This document shows positions 11,319-25,500 of a stretch of DNA of 64,000 nt, piece after piece; within the stretch, counting starts at the first letter, position 1; each line of letters begins with the position of its first letter. A model generated the notes under the pieces. The model was not told the DNA's origin. It made no database searches and saw only the letters and a program-made list of their open reading frames with translations. A program made the position numbers and the translations under genes. The stretch covers positions 8,804,001 through 8,868,000 of the forward strand of contig OZ176051.1 of assembly GCA_964247055.1 (NCBI GenBank). The letters run 5' to 3'. Source of the DNA: Paragordius varius. Its lineage: Eukaryota; Nematomorpha.

Positions 11319-12437
11319 GTAACATTCGATTTAAATTGGGGTATCTAAATATTCCAGACAATATTTAAATTGATATTTTTAGAAAACTACTGAAAGAAAC
11401 GGCTCCAATTTAAATTTATGCTTCTATCCTAATAAAAATTATATAAATACGCCAAAATATCTAAATAATATTTAGTTTTGGAAAAAAAGTTCCGTATGAA
11501 ACTAATTGGACGCCATTTTTATTTTACAATTTTCAAAATATTGTGTTTAACACTTGGATACATCACATCATTTTAGTTCTTCGATTCAAAGGTAGTTAAA
11601 TACCCCAGGCCTGTTTAAAAATAAATTAAAAAATATGGAAGGAATAAAAGGCATAAATGCACTTATATAACATTAATTAACCGAAATATATAAAAAATTT
11701 TATTCAAAAATACTTGATATTACTTATTTTAAGCTAAAACCGAAGGGTAAAAAGTTAGTAACGTGACATGTGTGCAATGGTAAAATTGAAAATACAATAA
11801 AAACCGCTTTTTCTATTTCTATAAATGTAATTTAAATGAAAAATTAGCTTTAATTTTACCCTTAAAACTAAATGAAGACTTTATTTTGCAAAAATTTTGT
11901 AAAATAAAAATGGCGTCGAAGTAGTTTTACATGGAACATTTTTTTCAAAACACAATTTTATATAGAAATTTTGGCATATTTTTTTTATTGGATAGAAGCA
12001 TAAATTTAAATTGGGACCGTTTCCTTCACTAGTTTTTTAAAAATCCAAACTGAAATTAAGTCTGGGGTATTTAGATACCTCAATTTGCGAAGTGTTAATT
12101 GATTCTAAGCCTAAAATTAGATTTACTTAAATTACATTTAACATTGATATAAACAGAAAAAGTGGTATATTTTGCATTATTTTTGTATTTTGCTTATGCA
12201 CACATGTCATCTTGGCTATATTTTTACCTTTCGGTTTTACTCCTGAATAAGTAATATATATTTTTGAATAAATTTTTTTTTAAATTTTGGTTCATTAATG
12301 TTATATAGGTGCAAACTTTTGCCATGATTTAATTTATTAAATATTTTTTAAAATATTTATATTTAAACAAGTCTGATCCATCTAACTACCCCAATTTGAA
12401 TCAAAGGACTAATGAATGCGTTGTATCCAAGTGTTAA
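11319..12437. mobile_element. TTAA-type (piggyBac-like) MITE, outer copy
   Basis: The left end is (g)TAACATTCGATTTAAATTGG and the right end GTTGTATCCAAGTGTTAA (12434-12437). It is interrupted at 11547-12098 by another member of the same family. Joined across the insertion it is about 570 bp and parallels the intact copy at 50518-51100. Confidence 0.75.
11547..12098 (-). mobile_element. TTAA-type MITE nested inside a sister copy
   Basis: TTAACACTTGGATACATCAC (11547) to ...GCGAAGTGTTAA (12095-12098), 552 bp, bounded by TTAA. It lies opposite in orientation to the copy it entered. The insertion point follows 'ttttacaattttcaaaatat'. Confidence 0.8.
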
Positions 12438-14163
12438 GAGAACTAGGCAAGATTATTTTTAATATTGTTTTGCTTTTTATATACAGTTTATGATTTATTT
12501 CAATATTTTTGGAATGAAGCCTCTAGCCTACACCAAAAAAGTTAATTTTAAAATGTGCTCAAATTTTGTCATTTTCTGATACGGAGCACTTACCACAAAA
12601 GTCTACCTATTTTTTTTAAATTCTCTCGTAAGGTAAAACTAAAAGCACATGATAATTCTGATACATTTTCCTATCAGAATATGTATATTCATTTTATATT
12701 TTTTGTGGACACTTTATAATGACAAGATAATTTCTAATAAATGTTAGGGAAAAAATCAGACATCGATGAGTCCATAGCTATAAAAAAGTTAATTTAATAA
12801 CTTTTGCATTTTCTGTCCTTTTGCTTAATTTATTTATTGTAATTTAGCCATAGAATCCAAATTTTTAAAGTTTTTAAACATGCGAAATGTACCATTTGCA
12901 CTTCAAAAGTATCCTTGAACACTTCCGGTTGGTCCTTGAACAATTTGTCCTTTAACTTTTTGTTTTTAACATTTATCAGTCTTTTAACCTATTTTCTCTA
13001 TTTATTATAAACTATATATCAATATTAATTTTAAATCATTCAAAAACTGTATAACTTATTCATTTCCTGAAATTATTTCATTAGATTTTATTGTACATAT
13101 TTGCTGAAATTAATATTTATTTTAAATCAATTGTTTTTATTTTGGTTGCAGTTGTCTCTGTAAAAAGATATAATACTTATTAGGCAAATAAAGTTATATT
13201 TAAATTAAAACGACCATATAATATGTTATTTACTAGATTAAGCTTTAAGGTACAAAACTCCCCCGATATATTATAGCCAATATAAAAATGGAAGCGTAAT
13301 GAAGGCACAGCCCGCTGGTGTTTTTAGTATAAAAATAAATAAATCTATTTAATAGGATTTTGTTGTATTTTATGGTAACTTCCCAAAATTTAATGATATT
13401 CAAATTATAATCACTCTGGGATATAACCCTAAATGGTAATAGAGTGTTACAAAATTTAAATAATTAATTCTGGTTCTGTTGTTATTTACCACAAAACTTA
13501 TCTTTAGATGTAGGCTACGAAAGTCACAACGTTTTTGCTCTTTCAAGAACTGCAACAAATTTTATGCTCTTGTCTAGATGTTACAAATCTGTAAAAATAT
13601 AAGCGTTTATATCTAATACAGGAGAACAATGTTTGATAATTAAATTAAATAAAATAACTTTCATGTTATCGACAAGATTAAGTTATGGGATATAAAACTA
13701 CCCCATGAATCCGGACAAAAAAATTTATTGATGTTTAGTTAGTATTTGTTTATATTTTCATTTATTTAATTTCCCTTGTTTAGGTAATTTATATAAACAA
13801 TAGCACAAATATAGCAATAACACATATTTACAGAATATTTGTTTACACTATATTACTTAATGCTTTAATTTTATTAATTTAAAACATAGAATTTATATTA
13901 ATGCCTCCGGTTATATTTTTGGGTTCGTAGTCACACCCAAAAATTTATGTTAATTACTCAATTTCTTTTTCATAGAATGCACATAATCAATAGTATAGAC
14001 AAAAGATCAATTAAATCTATAAATAATTTACGTATGTTACATATGTAGCCCTAAGCATTCATTTGTATTGCATTGTAAACCGCTTTTTAAACTAATGGAA
14101 CAAATAGGTTACTTTTTTTTAATATTAATCAAATATAATGACAGATATAAAATATTATTTTAG
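12438..14163. other. Spacer, dispersed repeat X right arm at 12513-12690
   Basis: GGAATGAAGCCTCTAGC at 12513 begins the inverted mate of 5590-5724. From about 12700 to 14163 I see no gene. The 5' exon(s) of dlg that carry its start codon should lie here or further upstream, but no convincing exon could be chosen. Confidence 0.4.
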
Positions 14164-14470
14164 ATTTAGGGAAAACAGTTTATATACTTGAAAAACTCCT
14201 AAAAAATAGCGTGCTTTCTCCTGAAATTAAACTTGAAATTTCATTACTCTTGAACATTTGCAAAAGCTCGAGGTTTTATGAACTAATTGGTACTAAATTT
14301 TGTATAATATCAACAAAATTTTTTTATTATATTGTTGTAATTGTAATATAGAATTACAAAATTCTCTACAAAAATATTTGGAAAATTACGTTAAGAACAA
14401 GAAAATTTCTGATCATATTGAATATAGCAACCACTATTTAAACGGCCATAATCATGGAAATCGCCCAACC
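14164..14470 (+). CDS. dlg: dlg L27 domain exons
   Basis: Exon 14164-14289 followed by 14352 onward reads [14 protein letters not shown], then [10 protein letters not shown], then SSRFYELI joined to [13 protein letters not shown]. The pattern of Leu/Ile in helices and the position at the N-terminus fit the L27 domain of DLG1-type proteins, which mediates multimerisation and binding to other L27 proteins. The 62-bp intron between them is the shortest in this gene. The acceptor may be at 14163 or 14169. Confidence 0.75.
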
Positions 14471-17400
14471 TCAACTGATTTATCGTTAAAACTATCAGAC
14501 ATCACATCTTGTTCGCATAATGGATCTTTAAACAATACTCTGAATCATGATGATAGCTTTTTACCAGAATATATATCGGCATTTAAACAAAAATATTTGT
14601 TATATGCTCATCCATCTGCTTCTTCTATTTCTAACATCATTCGAAATGCGGAAAATATCAATTTTGATGAAAATCGAGGAGAAAACGACTACTTAAGAAA
14701 TGGAGGTGATCAATTGTCTGTAGCAGCCAGTGAATTAACTTTGAGCAACAAAAAAGTTTTATGCGATCAGATTGTTGAAGATTACGAAAATTACGTGTCA
14801 AGTCTACAAAACCCAATTCCACCCTTAAAAAATATATCAAATCATCGCCCTGAAACACAGGTATCAGCTCCGATATTTTGTGGTTCAAACGCGACTATAT
14901 CTTGTACGAATGATGAAAAGGTTAACATAAAAAATTTAATAATTGTGACAAAAAGATTATTAAAATATAATTCTTTTTTTCGTTTATCTGTAATATGGCT
15001 AAAGGCTAAACATGAATACGTTTGATTAATGTAGGGTTCTTATGCAAACATGACAAACAAATTTTTATTATAGGATATACCTAAATATCTAATTATAAAA
15101 TAATTTATTTTAACGTACAAAATATATATTTATATAATATATATAATATACATTATTCAAAATCACTTTTATTCCTTCATTAGGAGAGGCCATTGACTTA
15201 CTAGTTAATTTTATTTGCTTAGGATAACCTCTTTAGTTAAAAATCAACGTATATTATATGCCAAATATTTGAAATTCCTTTCATATAAGAAACAATATAT
15301 AAATTATGAAACAGTTATATCCCTTAAATATTCCGAATATGTTGTAAAAGCTTAATATATTGTTATCAAAAAATATATTATACTATTCTAATTCTTTATA
15401 ATGGCAAACCGCTCTAGGGCCCTTTTTTATAGTTTATATGCCCATTATTTTTTTAATTCTTAATTTTGTGATAATTATACTTTACAAACCATTATGTCAA
15501 TGTAAAAAGCAAATTTCAAGACTAATTTTACCAAAGGTACAATAAACTATAATGTATATCAAATGATGTCCAATATTTTGTTTGTCATTTTTGAAATAAC
15601 TTATTTTTACATGTTTTTCTCCTGATGTTTAAACTAAATTTTATGTTGCAACTTTAGATATGGAAACATTATTTTTATAAAGTTTGAGAAAATTATTTAT
15701 ATAAAAAAATCCTTAGGGTGCTCTTTTGTGTTCAGTAAATTATTTTCAAATCCTTAGTGTCGCGTTTCGTATTAATATAATAAAGGACGACGTATTAAAA
15801 AAGGTGTACTCACGTAGAAAAAAAATCAAAAATTATAATTTTAGCTAATATCGAAAAAAAAGCAACAAACAAAATATATTAATATTTAATAATATAAAGA
15901 GGTAGATATATATATATATATATATATATATAAGTTTATATATACAGGTAGTATTTGTCTATATTTTGAGAAATACTTTTACACATTGTACATTGTTTTT
16001 TTTGCATTTTTTGCACACATTGTATTGTATTCATATATTTTTATTCAATACATTTTACAATGAAAATATTATATTATATTGTTTATTGAATTAATTTAAT
16101 TTTGATACAATATTGATTTATTTTTGACAACACTTTTTTTGCTTAAAAATTGTACCAATATGCGAAATATAAAAAAGGCTATTCTGTGTGGCGGTAATGA
16201 AGCGGTATATAATCTCCGATTTTCTAAAATATATATTTTTTTTAAATTTATGAACTTTCAGTTTAATGTTTTTCATATAATCCAATATTTTTTAAAAAAT
16301 AAAATTATAAATTAACACACGTGTGTATAATGTTTCCGATAAAAACATAATTTTATCGATTATTTTAGCCAATGCATTTTTTCTCCTTTTTAATTTGTTT
16401 AAAAAATAAACTATTCACTTTTAGCGCATTTTTTCACACGTTTAAGTTTTTTTTCAAAAAAGCGGTCTAACTTAAATTTCTATTAACAGAATTCCAAATT
16501 TTTTTCTCCGCCAACAAGCTCTAGCGATGAACACGAATCAAATGATCTAGATAACAATAACCCTTCAGCTAATAAAACAGTGTTGTATCCAACTACCTCC
16601 ACCAATTTAACCCATAAATCATCCGTTGATCTTTTAGCCGCATTTAAAGAAAGTCCGCCACCCCTTAAAAAACGACAAAGCAATCGAATAAAAGGCAATA
16701 GAAAAAAGAAAGATTTGACCAAAACAAACACGGTAGATGGTATTTTGGATAAAAATATCGACTATAGTGTCGCTTCTAAAAGTGGTTTTTTCCACAGCGT
16801 TAAAAGTTTGAATAGCCGGAGCAAAGAAAATTTGTTACAACTATTTGGTAAAACACATGTAATCCAACAAGATTCACCATCTGTCACCAGCAATATTCCT
16901 CCATATTCGAATGGATATGGCAGCGATTGCAAACTTGATTCAAATAATCAAACTGTGATAGAAGAGGAAAAATACGGCGATAAAAAAGAGCATAAATGTA
17001 AACGTAAGGTTCATCACAGCCATTCTCATAACTCTAAACACAATAATGACAGTAGTAGGACAAACTCCTTCCAAAATAAAACATCAACCAAATCTAACGG
17101 AAGTGTTACGCACAATGTTATAAAACGTAATTATTCATCACGTTCGATTAACCTTAACAATAATGTTATCACTAACGAGCTATCTAAGTTGCAAAAACAA
17201 GAAGAAGTAACAACACCAGAATCAATTACACCAACTATTGAAAATTTTAATCCTTCACTAATCTTTGACGCGATTACCAATAATAAGCTAAACAACCATG
17301 AGCATTTGGTAAAAAGTAATAAGCCTGAAATAATTGATGATTGGTGCAAGGAAATAACTGGAGAAAAATTAAATCTCAATGTTAATCCCACTAAAAATAA

Positions 17401-19454
17401 GAATGGTAGTAATGTTGTTGTTATTCGTGATGAGAACACAACTCACAAAACAAAGAATAATGGTGAAAACAAAAATCTATCATGTCTAAATAAGGATATT
17501 CCATCTCAACAAATTTTGAATAATAATAATTATTATAATTGCAAAAACCAACGAAACCTTGATCCACCATGTTCCCTTCTTGTAAATGGCTCTGGAAATA
17601 CGATTGTTAGCGATGATTCTGATAAAACAAATACTACTACTTTAAGTTCTTCATCTAACTTATCACAGGCTACAAATAACGGAACACAACAAAACCAAAG
17701 TACATCAGATAGCTATTCGATAGAATCTAGCACCACGGATCTTAATAACTTGCCTAATAAAAATGTATCATCGCCTAACCAAAAGGGTTTAATTTCCAAT
17801 GGTACTAATATGAAAACAATTGATAATACTGTAACATTTGAACAGCCTAAAAACTATCAACCTCGTAATAATCTATTGATCCCTAAAACAACAGTAATAT
17901 CGCCTATTTTTTCATGAATATTAGTTTTTATATACATATATATATTTGCAACAAAAATTTAGTATGCAATATTTTATTGAATTTTTTTGACTTTACAACT
18001 TATAAATTCAAACACTGAGAATATTAAACTCTTTAGAAATTACTTTAATTTATTAAACTTTAAAATAATTTTAAATTATTATATTTATTCGATAGCATCA
18101 TATATATTATTTTTTCCTATCACACTATTACGTGTTGTTTGTGGATTATTACAATTCATTCACAATTGCCTTTTTTTGATTACTCACCTCTTTTTTCTTT
18201 CTTTTAACTTTTTATATTTGTAAAGGTTTGAAAATACCTGCCACTATACTATAAACTCGGAAGTAATATAGTTTATGAAATAAATAATTTAGGTCATTCC
18301 ACTTCTTCTTTGGCTTACATACCATGGTTGCAATTTTTTTATCAATAATATACTTATTTTGAATAAAATTCAATATTTCGAAAACAGGTTAACATTAACA
18401 TTAGATTTATGAAATCGTCTCTTTTCTCCTTTTTAGGATAGGATTTTAATCTCATAATTGAATTTTTTACCATTAACAAGTTTTGATGCAATTATGTTAA
18501 AAAAGTTTTTATAAAATCTGTCTAGGTCAATGTGTAATTTGTGGTCATGAAATATATGATAATTATGGTTTCTACATATACATTATTTTCTGACGCTTTT
18601 TATTGTTAAAATAATTTAATTGTTTTATATTTAAATCAATTTTAAAAATCTGATATATTTTATATTTTGTTGTAAATCTAGTTTAATTTTGTGAACACCG
18701 TAAAAACACTCTATATTTCGGATTTTTGAAATTAAAAATAGGACTGATAAAACATTTAACAAATGTTAAAGTTTATAGCCTTTAACCGTTTTAGGGCTAT
18801 TTCTGTGAATGACCCTAATTTTGAAAAGTTGAGATGATAGATTCAATAAATGTATTCTGGGATGACTTATTCACATCCGCATATGATTCGTATACTAAAT
18901 ATTTATTTAAATTGATAAATATTGATTTACGAGTCAGGGTTGGATTAGTTTGAAATTAATTACTTAAAGTTAAGAATGCCTTGCACTATGTATAGCGAAG
19001 ACACTTGCAGTAAAAATTGATATTACAGACAAAACGTAAAAACAAGACAAATATATTTTGCCAAAGACAACCATACCTTTTAAAAACCTAAACTTTCCTC
19101 TTATTATTTAATTACATTTTATACATATATAATTGATTGTATTACCAATTTGCAATTTAATACTTTGCAGTTATAAACAATGAGTGTTATATTTTAAAAA
19201 TCAAGTTAAAAAAGTTGGCGGTCTTTTAGAAAAAGCCTTTGTCTTTTAGTTTTTTAATTTTCACTCTGTATAATTTCTTTTCTGTGTATTTAACTAACTA
19301 CCCATTTTGAGGCAAAATTGAATAAATCCTTATACTATCCGTATATAAATGATTAAAATTAAAGACAGTTTTGGATATATTAGCATCAAACTTTATAAAT
19401 GATAAATAATTTTTTTTAAAACATATATTTAATGGTCAAACATATTTTCAGCAG

Positions 19455-19504
<50 letters not shown>

Positions 19505-22500
19505 GACATTGATAATGGTTGTCACTGTGTTTTTTTTTTTGCAATACGCTTTTACATAAATATATTTTTTTCAAGGTTTCGTTTAAATTAAATTATCGCT
19601 TTTTTATTGTTGATTATGTCCTAATTAACATGCCATCATTTAAATAATATAGTATATTCCTATAAATCAGGTAACTAATGAATTATTAAATTCAAAAATC
19701 CTCCATCAAAAAGTACCACAAAGCACAAATATCAACAATAATAATTTTGAGAATAAATCACATGATAATGCTTATGTTATAAATTCCTCATCGCCCACTG
19801 ATAAAACTAATCGCTGTATAAACGATTACAAATATGAATTGAATGGTTATGAAAACACGAAACCAATTGAAAATGGTAATGCTAAAACAATTGCAAATAT
19901 GGGAAAAGCTTTGGTAAAAAATTCATCTAACAATTTTTCGGAACCTGTTGTGGTAGGATGGGAATATCATTGTATAACGCTTAAAAAGGTAATTTGTTAT
20001 AAAAATTTTGTAAAATCCTTATTATATTTTGTCTGTGGACGTGTGCCACCTTTGTGGAAAAAATATGCCATGTTATTCGCATTATGACCCATTTTTTGAA
20101 AAAAAAATAATTTTTTTAATATATTAATCAATATTCAGCTTTTATATATACTTTGTATAATTATTCTACAAATAGTTCGAAAATGATTTTAAAAAGATTT
20201 AATTTCTTTTAGTGCCTTAATCGAAAATATGCATTCCGCTAGCATTTATAGCCGCTCTCTATATTACTTCTTAATTTTTGAATTTTTTTGCATTATTAAT
20301 AGACGGAAGGCAAAAGCCTAGGTTTTAGTATAACTGGGGGACGTGATAATCCCACGATACTTAAATTGGATAGCTCATCAGTCTCATTTTTCAGCAACAA
20401 TGGGGACAAAAGTGTTTTAACTAATTTGGACAATTCACCTTTAAACCATACTCAAACGGTTGAAATTGATGTTGGTCCGGCCATTATCGTTACAAAGCTT
20501 ATAGCGGGTGGAATGGCCCTTAATGATGGTAGATTAAGGTAATATTTTACCGGTTTCGAGATCATTTTTATATATGCACATTAGAAATTAAAATTTTTTA
20601 AAAAAAAATACGAAAAAGTAAAAAAAGTAATTATTTAAATTTTTTTTAATATTTTGAGATAATTTACAAAATAAGGAATATGAATGTGTAAATTGATAAA
20701 ACATTTAATTTTATATTTTATGTAATCCTACTGGTTATAAGGTATCAAAAAAATGGTTTACTTTACCAATAAAATGTCTCTGTTTTGTTTTTATGCTTTT
20801 ATTCTTATGATTTTGATTTTACTAATAACCACTCAACCTCTTTTCAATTATCGTTTTTAAAATAGAATTAAATGTATTTAATCTGATTAGTTAATTTAGT
20901 TTTGGCTTATATGACATGCATTTCCATTTTTTGTGATAACACTTTATGACTGCAAATTATTATTTTTTTATAACCAGTCAGACCGGTTATAAATAATTTA
21001 TTTAGCCCTCAATAACCCAACCCTAGTCAAATGGAAAATTAAAAGTTCATTATAGTTAATTTATTATAATAGCCATGTATAGACGTTTGTAGTTACTCTT
21101 AATAATATGTTTATAATTTTTTTATATTGTTTTAACATAAATATATAAAACTTTCTTTATTTTATTAACAAACATTTGCTCGTTAGTTAAATCGTTTATC
21201 ATTACTCTATATATGTTTAGAATAAATGATATCATTGCTCGTGTTAATCATGAGGATTTAACTGACGTTGATCATGACGAAGCCGTTGAAACGCTTAAAA
21301 AAGCTGGGAAATGTGTTAATTTGGTATTAAATATATTTTTTTTGAAACTATATTTTAAAAGTTACATTAACGATTTTACTTGGTTGGAGGAATAATAATT
21401 GATTTAGCTAAAAGTTATTGTGTTTTAACTTTTTGTAGGTATTTTATCATAAATATAGTATTTATGTTTTCATATCTAACTTTTAATATATATTTGCAAT
21501 TTACTTTCCATATAATATAAATTGGTAAAAAGGTTTTTTAATTTTTGAAGCATTAATAAAAAATTTTCATATAATCTTAATTCAATTTTTAAATTGTACA
21601 ACATTTTTTTCCATGCATATAGCTTGTCAAACGTCCCATACTTATATGCCCCAATCAATCTGTCGTTTGCCTAAAGAAAGGAAAAACCGGTAAAATTTAC
21701 ATAAAATATTTTAAAGTGTTTCTCAAATAGTAGAACTTTTTAAATAAATCTATAAATATTTCAGTAAGTTGTCTAAAGCTAGGTAAACCATTTATATTGC
21801 GACTTAATTTTTTTATAACGTTTTAGGTTTGGGTTTTAGCATAAGTGGTGGATATGACAATGAACAGTATTGTGGCGATCCCAGTATTTTCATTGCTAAA
21901 ATTATACCAGGCGGTGAGGCTGATCTTAATGGTCGCGTACATGTCGGCGATAAAATTATTAAAGTAAGTAAGGATTTTTTGAAAAATGAAGCAAATTCAA
22001 ATAGAAATATTAAAAAGGAGTAAGGTAAATTTGGTATATTTTTACTTAAATTAATACTTACTTATTACCTTTCCTTGTGAAAAGTTGTTTTTTAAGAAGA
22101 AATTTAATATTTTTAATTAAATCAATTATACTTATTCTTCTTTGCAAATGGTTTTATTTTTGGCAAAAAACCTGCAAATATATATTATGTGAAAGAAAAA
22201 GTATCTTAAAAAAATTAAATAATTTGGTGTTTTAATTAAATTAGCTTATTACCTCTCAAGTTTCTCTTTTGAGCTTAAACCTATAATTTGGAAAGTTTTT
22301 TAATATGCCTTAATATGTGTATGAAAATTTATCTTTATCAATAAACTTTGTAAATTTTATTGCCAAGTATTTCAACAATTAATGAACAAATTTTTTATAA
22401 AAATAATAGTTTTGATTTCCATCATATTTTCCAATTAAATTTTAATAGAATCAAACAAATACAATACATCAAAATTATTTTTTCAAATACAATTTAACTA

Positions 22501-25500
22501 ATTTATCTTTTATGAAAGAATAACAGTATATATATCGTTTTTGTCAGCTTATTAAATTTGGCCGCAATTATGGTTGTTTCATTTATGTTAATAAATTTTA
22601 ACGTATTTTTTTCGATATATTGATAATTCCTTTTTTATTTATATAGATATTAATAATAAATTATCTAGCAAATTATTTGAATCTTAATTTTTTTTTCATA
22701 GGTGAATGAACATGTCTTAGATTGCGTGTCTCATGATGATGCCGTAACCATATTAAAAGCCTTACCCCAAGATAGTTTAGTTAATATGCTTATAATGACC
22801 CCTGGAAATATTAATTCACTCAATTCCAAAAACGGCAGTAATGAAATTAAGCTTCAAAATAATCAACCCAATATAATTTCATCTGATAAAAATGGTCAAT
22901 CAAATGATAATAATAATTTTAATGTGGATGCAGAAATGGAAAAAACAGATATAATTGATTTAATTCAAAATACATGCAACAATGTTATTGGAGCCGATAA
23001 GAATCGAAATTTTGAGGGGAATTATATAAATCACAAGGAAACGAGTTTAAGGTTTGTTTTAAAATCATAATTTTTTAAATAAACATATATATTTGAATAA
23101 AGTTTACTCATCGTAAATGGAATTCCAAATGTATATTATAGTGTCTACAATTTTAATTAATATAAATGATGCCCTATTATGTGTATAATTTTTTAGCCCA
23201 CAAAACAATCATCAACCGCCATTAACGGTTAAAACGCAGGGCTTACAGCTCATATCACCAATGTCCACAGCCAAAAAACATAAGTTAAAACTTAAATAAA
23301 ATTGTTATAACAGTTGTACAATTCGTAATATAATGATAATCGTAAATTAAATAGAAAATAAATTGACGGATACAGAAATTATAAACGATATGTGAAACCC
23401 TTTCGTCAATAGTAATCATGCTAGTTAGCACTCATGAATACGACGCAACTATTTGACTTGGGGTTTTCACATATCGATTTCGTATATATATCCAACTTTG
23501 CAATTTGGTAATGCAGTTGGGAATTTAAATTAAATTTAATTAACATGCAAATTAAACTGAAAATTTGAATAAACTGAAAATAAATTCTGTTTAACCCTAT
23601 TTTATTAAATATAGAATTATTTATAAACCAACTGACAAAAATCTAAAAACATTAAAACGCAAAGTTATTAATTATTTTTTGTCGCAAAATATATATTTAA
23701 AAGCGTAAAATAAAAAATTTTACTATCATATAATATATTTTTAAAACTTGTGTTTTCAAAGTTAATAGGCGCAAATTTATAAATAATTCCCAAATTCTTA
23801 CTTTTCTAAGAGTGCTAGAAATATGTTTTATTTTATATTTTAAATTAGGGATATATAGTGTAATTTTGATTCTTTAATTTCTGATATTTACCATTTAGAC
23901 ACAGATCTCCTCTCATAAATGAATTACGGCAAAAACTTAATATTACTGAAGGGGATAACATTTCCGATACACCAACAGAAAGCAAAATCAATATAAATAA
24001 TAATAATAATACTTTTAATCCAAGTAAATTTAATAAGCACAGTAAAATTTAAAATTATACGCGCGTAAAAATATAATTTTTTTTCAATATTTTTGTAAAC
24101 CTTAATATATCCTATAAAAATTATTTTAATACAATCAAATACATAATTGATTGTGTTACCAATTGGCATCTCTATTTTATATTTTTTAGTTTAAAAACAA
24201 TCAGAGCTTTATATTGTTGTCTTTTATAAAATATTTGTCTTTATATTTATACAATTTGTCCGTACAATTTCAATTTTTACTGTGATAAGCAATATATAAT
24301 AATAATAATACCATTGAAAAATTTTACGGTAATGTACTTGATTTTAGATTTAAATCGATTTTTATGCACGCTTTAGATATGAATCACAATGTATGCCCTA
24401 CATCATCAACAGCCATTCTAGATATATCCCCGAAGCTATTACGTAAATTAGAGAAAAGGTATTTTTTTAATTAAGTATTGAACAATATAATTTTCATATT
24501 TGTTTTATATCTAAAAAATATATGATGTTATATTTGTTAATTCTTCTCATTAACTTTTAATTTACCTCTTTTTTTTAATATTTGGTCTCTTATTTAGTTA
24601 ATCAGCCCAGCTAATTTTAAATTATTTTTGTATTTAGCTTTACGTGCGATAATTTTTTTTTAATTTTTTTAAACATAAGAATTATTAATCATTGTTTCAA
24701 TTTTGACCATTTTTGTCGACTAAAATTGGTTTACTTTAACAATGAATATAATCATCTATTGGTAAATCAATATAAAATGATATTTTATTTTATTAATAGA
24801 TTAAAGTTACATTTTATAATCAATCTTAGACTTTATGATTGATTGATTAATATAATTTGTGCTGAAATTGCTTGTTAAAATATTATAACAACAAATTTAA
24901 TTTCGAGAAGTAACTTTTTTCTTAAATTTATGGCAAATTAAATTGGACATTATATTATATATATATAAAAACCTTTTCTGTTTAACATGGTAGGCAGTCA
25001 AAATTTTAAACGAAACACCTTATAAATATAAAATTGTCCTATAAATTATCATTAAATGCATTAAAGTCAAATTATTTTATTAACAAATTGTTTATATTTT
25101 ATATACACGCCTGAAGAAACTGTATTATATGGTAATGCTTAATGAAAATAAACCAAAGTAAATAATTACACTAAAAATAAAAAGTGAGATATGTTAAACC
25201 CTTCGTTAATAGTAATTGCAGACCAGTTCTTATCATTTTAAGTTTTATATCATGTTTTTAAGTATCCCAACACCATTTCCCGGTATCAATATATTAATAT
25301 ATTATTACTTTAAAGTTAACATTTGCCTAATTGTGAAATGTCCTCACATTATTTTCAACATTTTCATATAATTACTAAAATCGGGAGTGCCAAATAATGG
25401 CTTCGCGGAGTGGATTTTCGACCAAAACGGCGAGCCTGATTTAAAAAAACATGGGGGGGGGGGGGGGGGGGGGCATTAAAAATATTTATAAGATTATATA

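Noticed and set aside
16124-16315. 63-codon frame with [10 protein letters not shown]
   Set aside because: It lies in a dlg intron, has no family resemblance, and most of it is A+T-rich filler.
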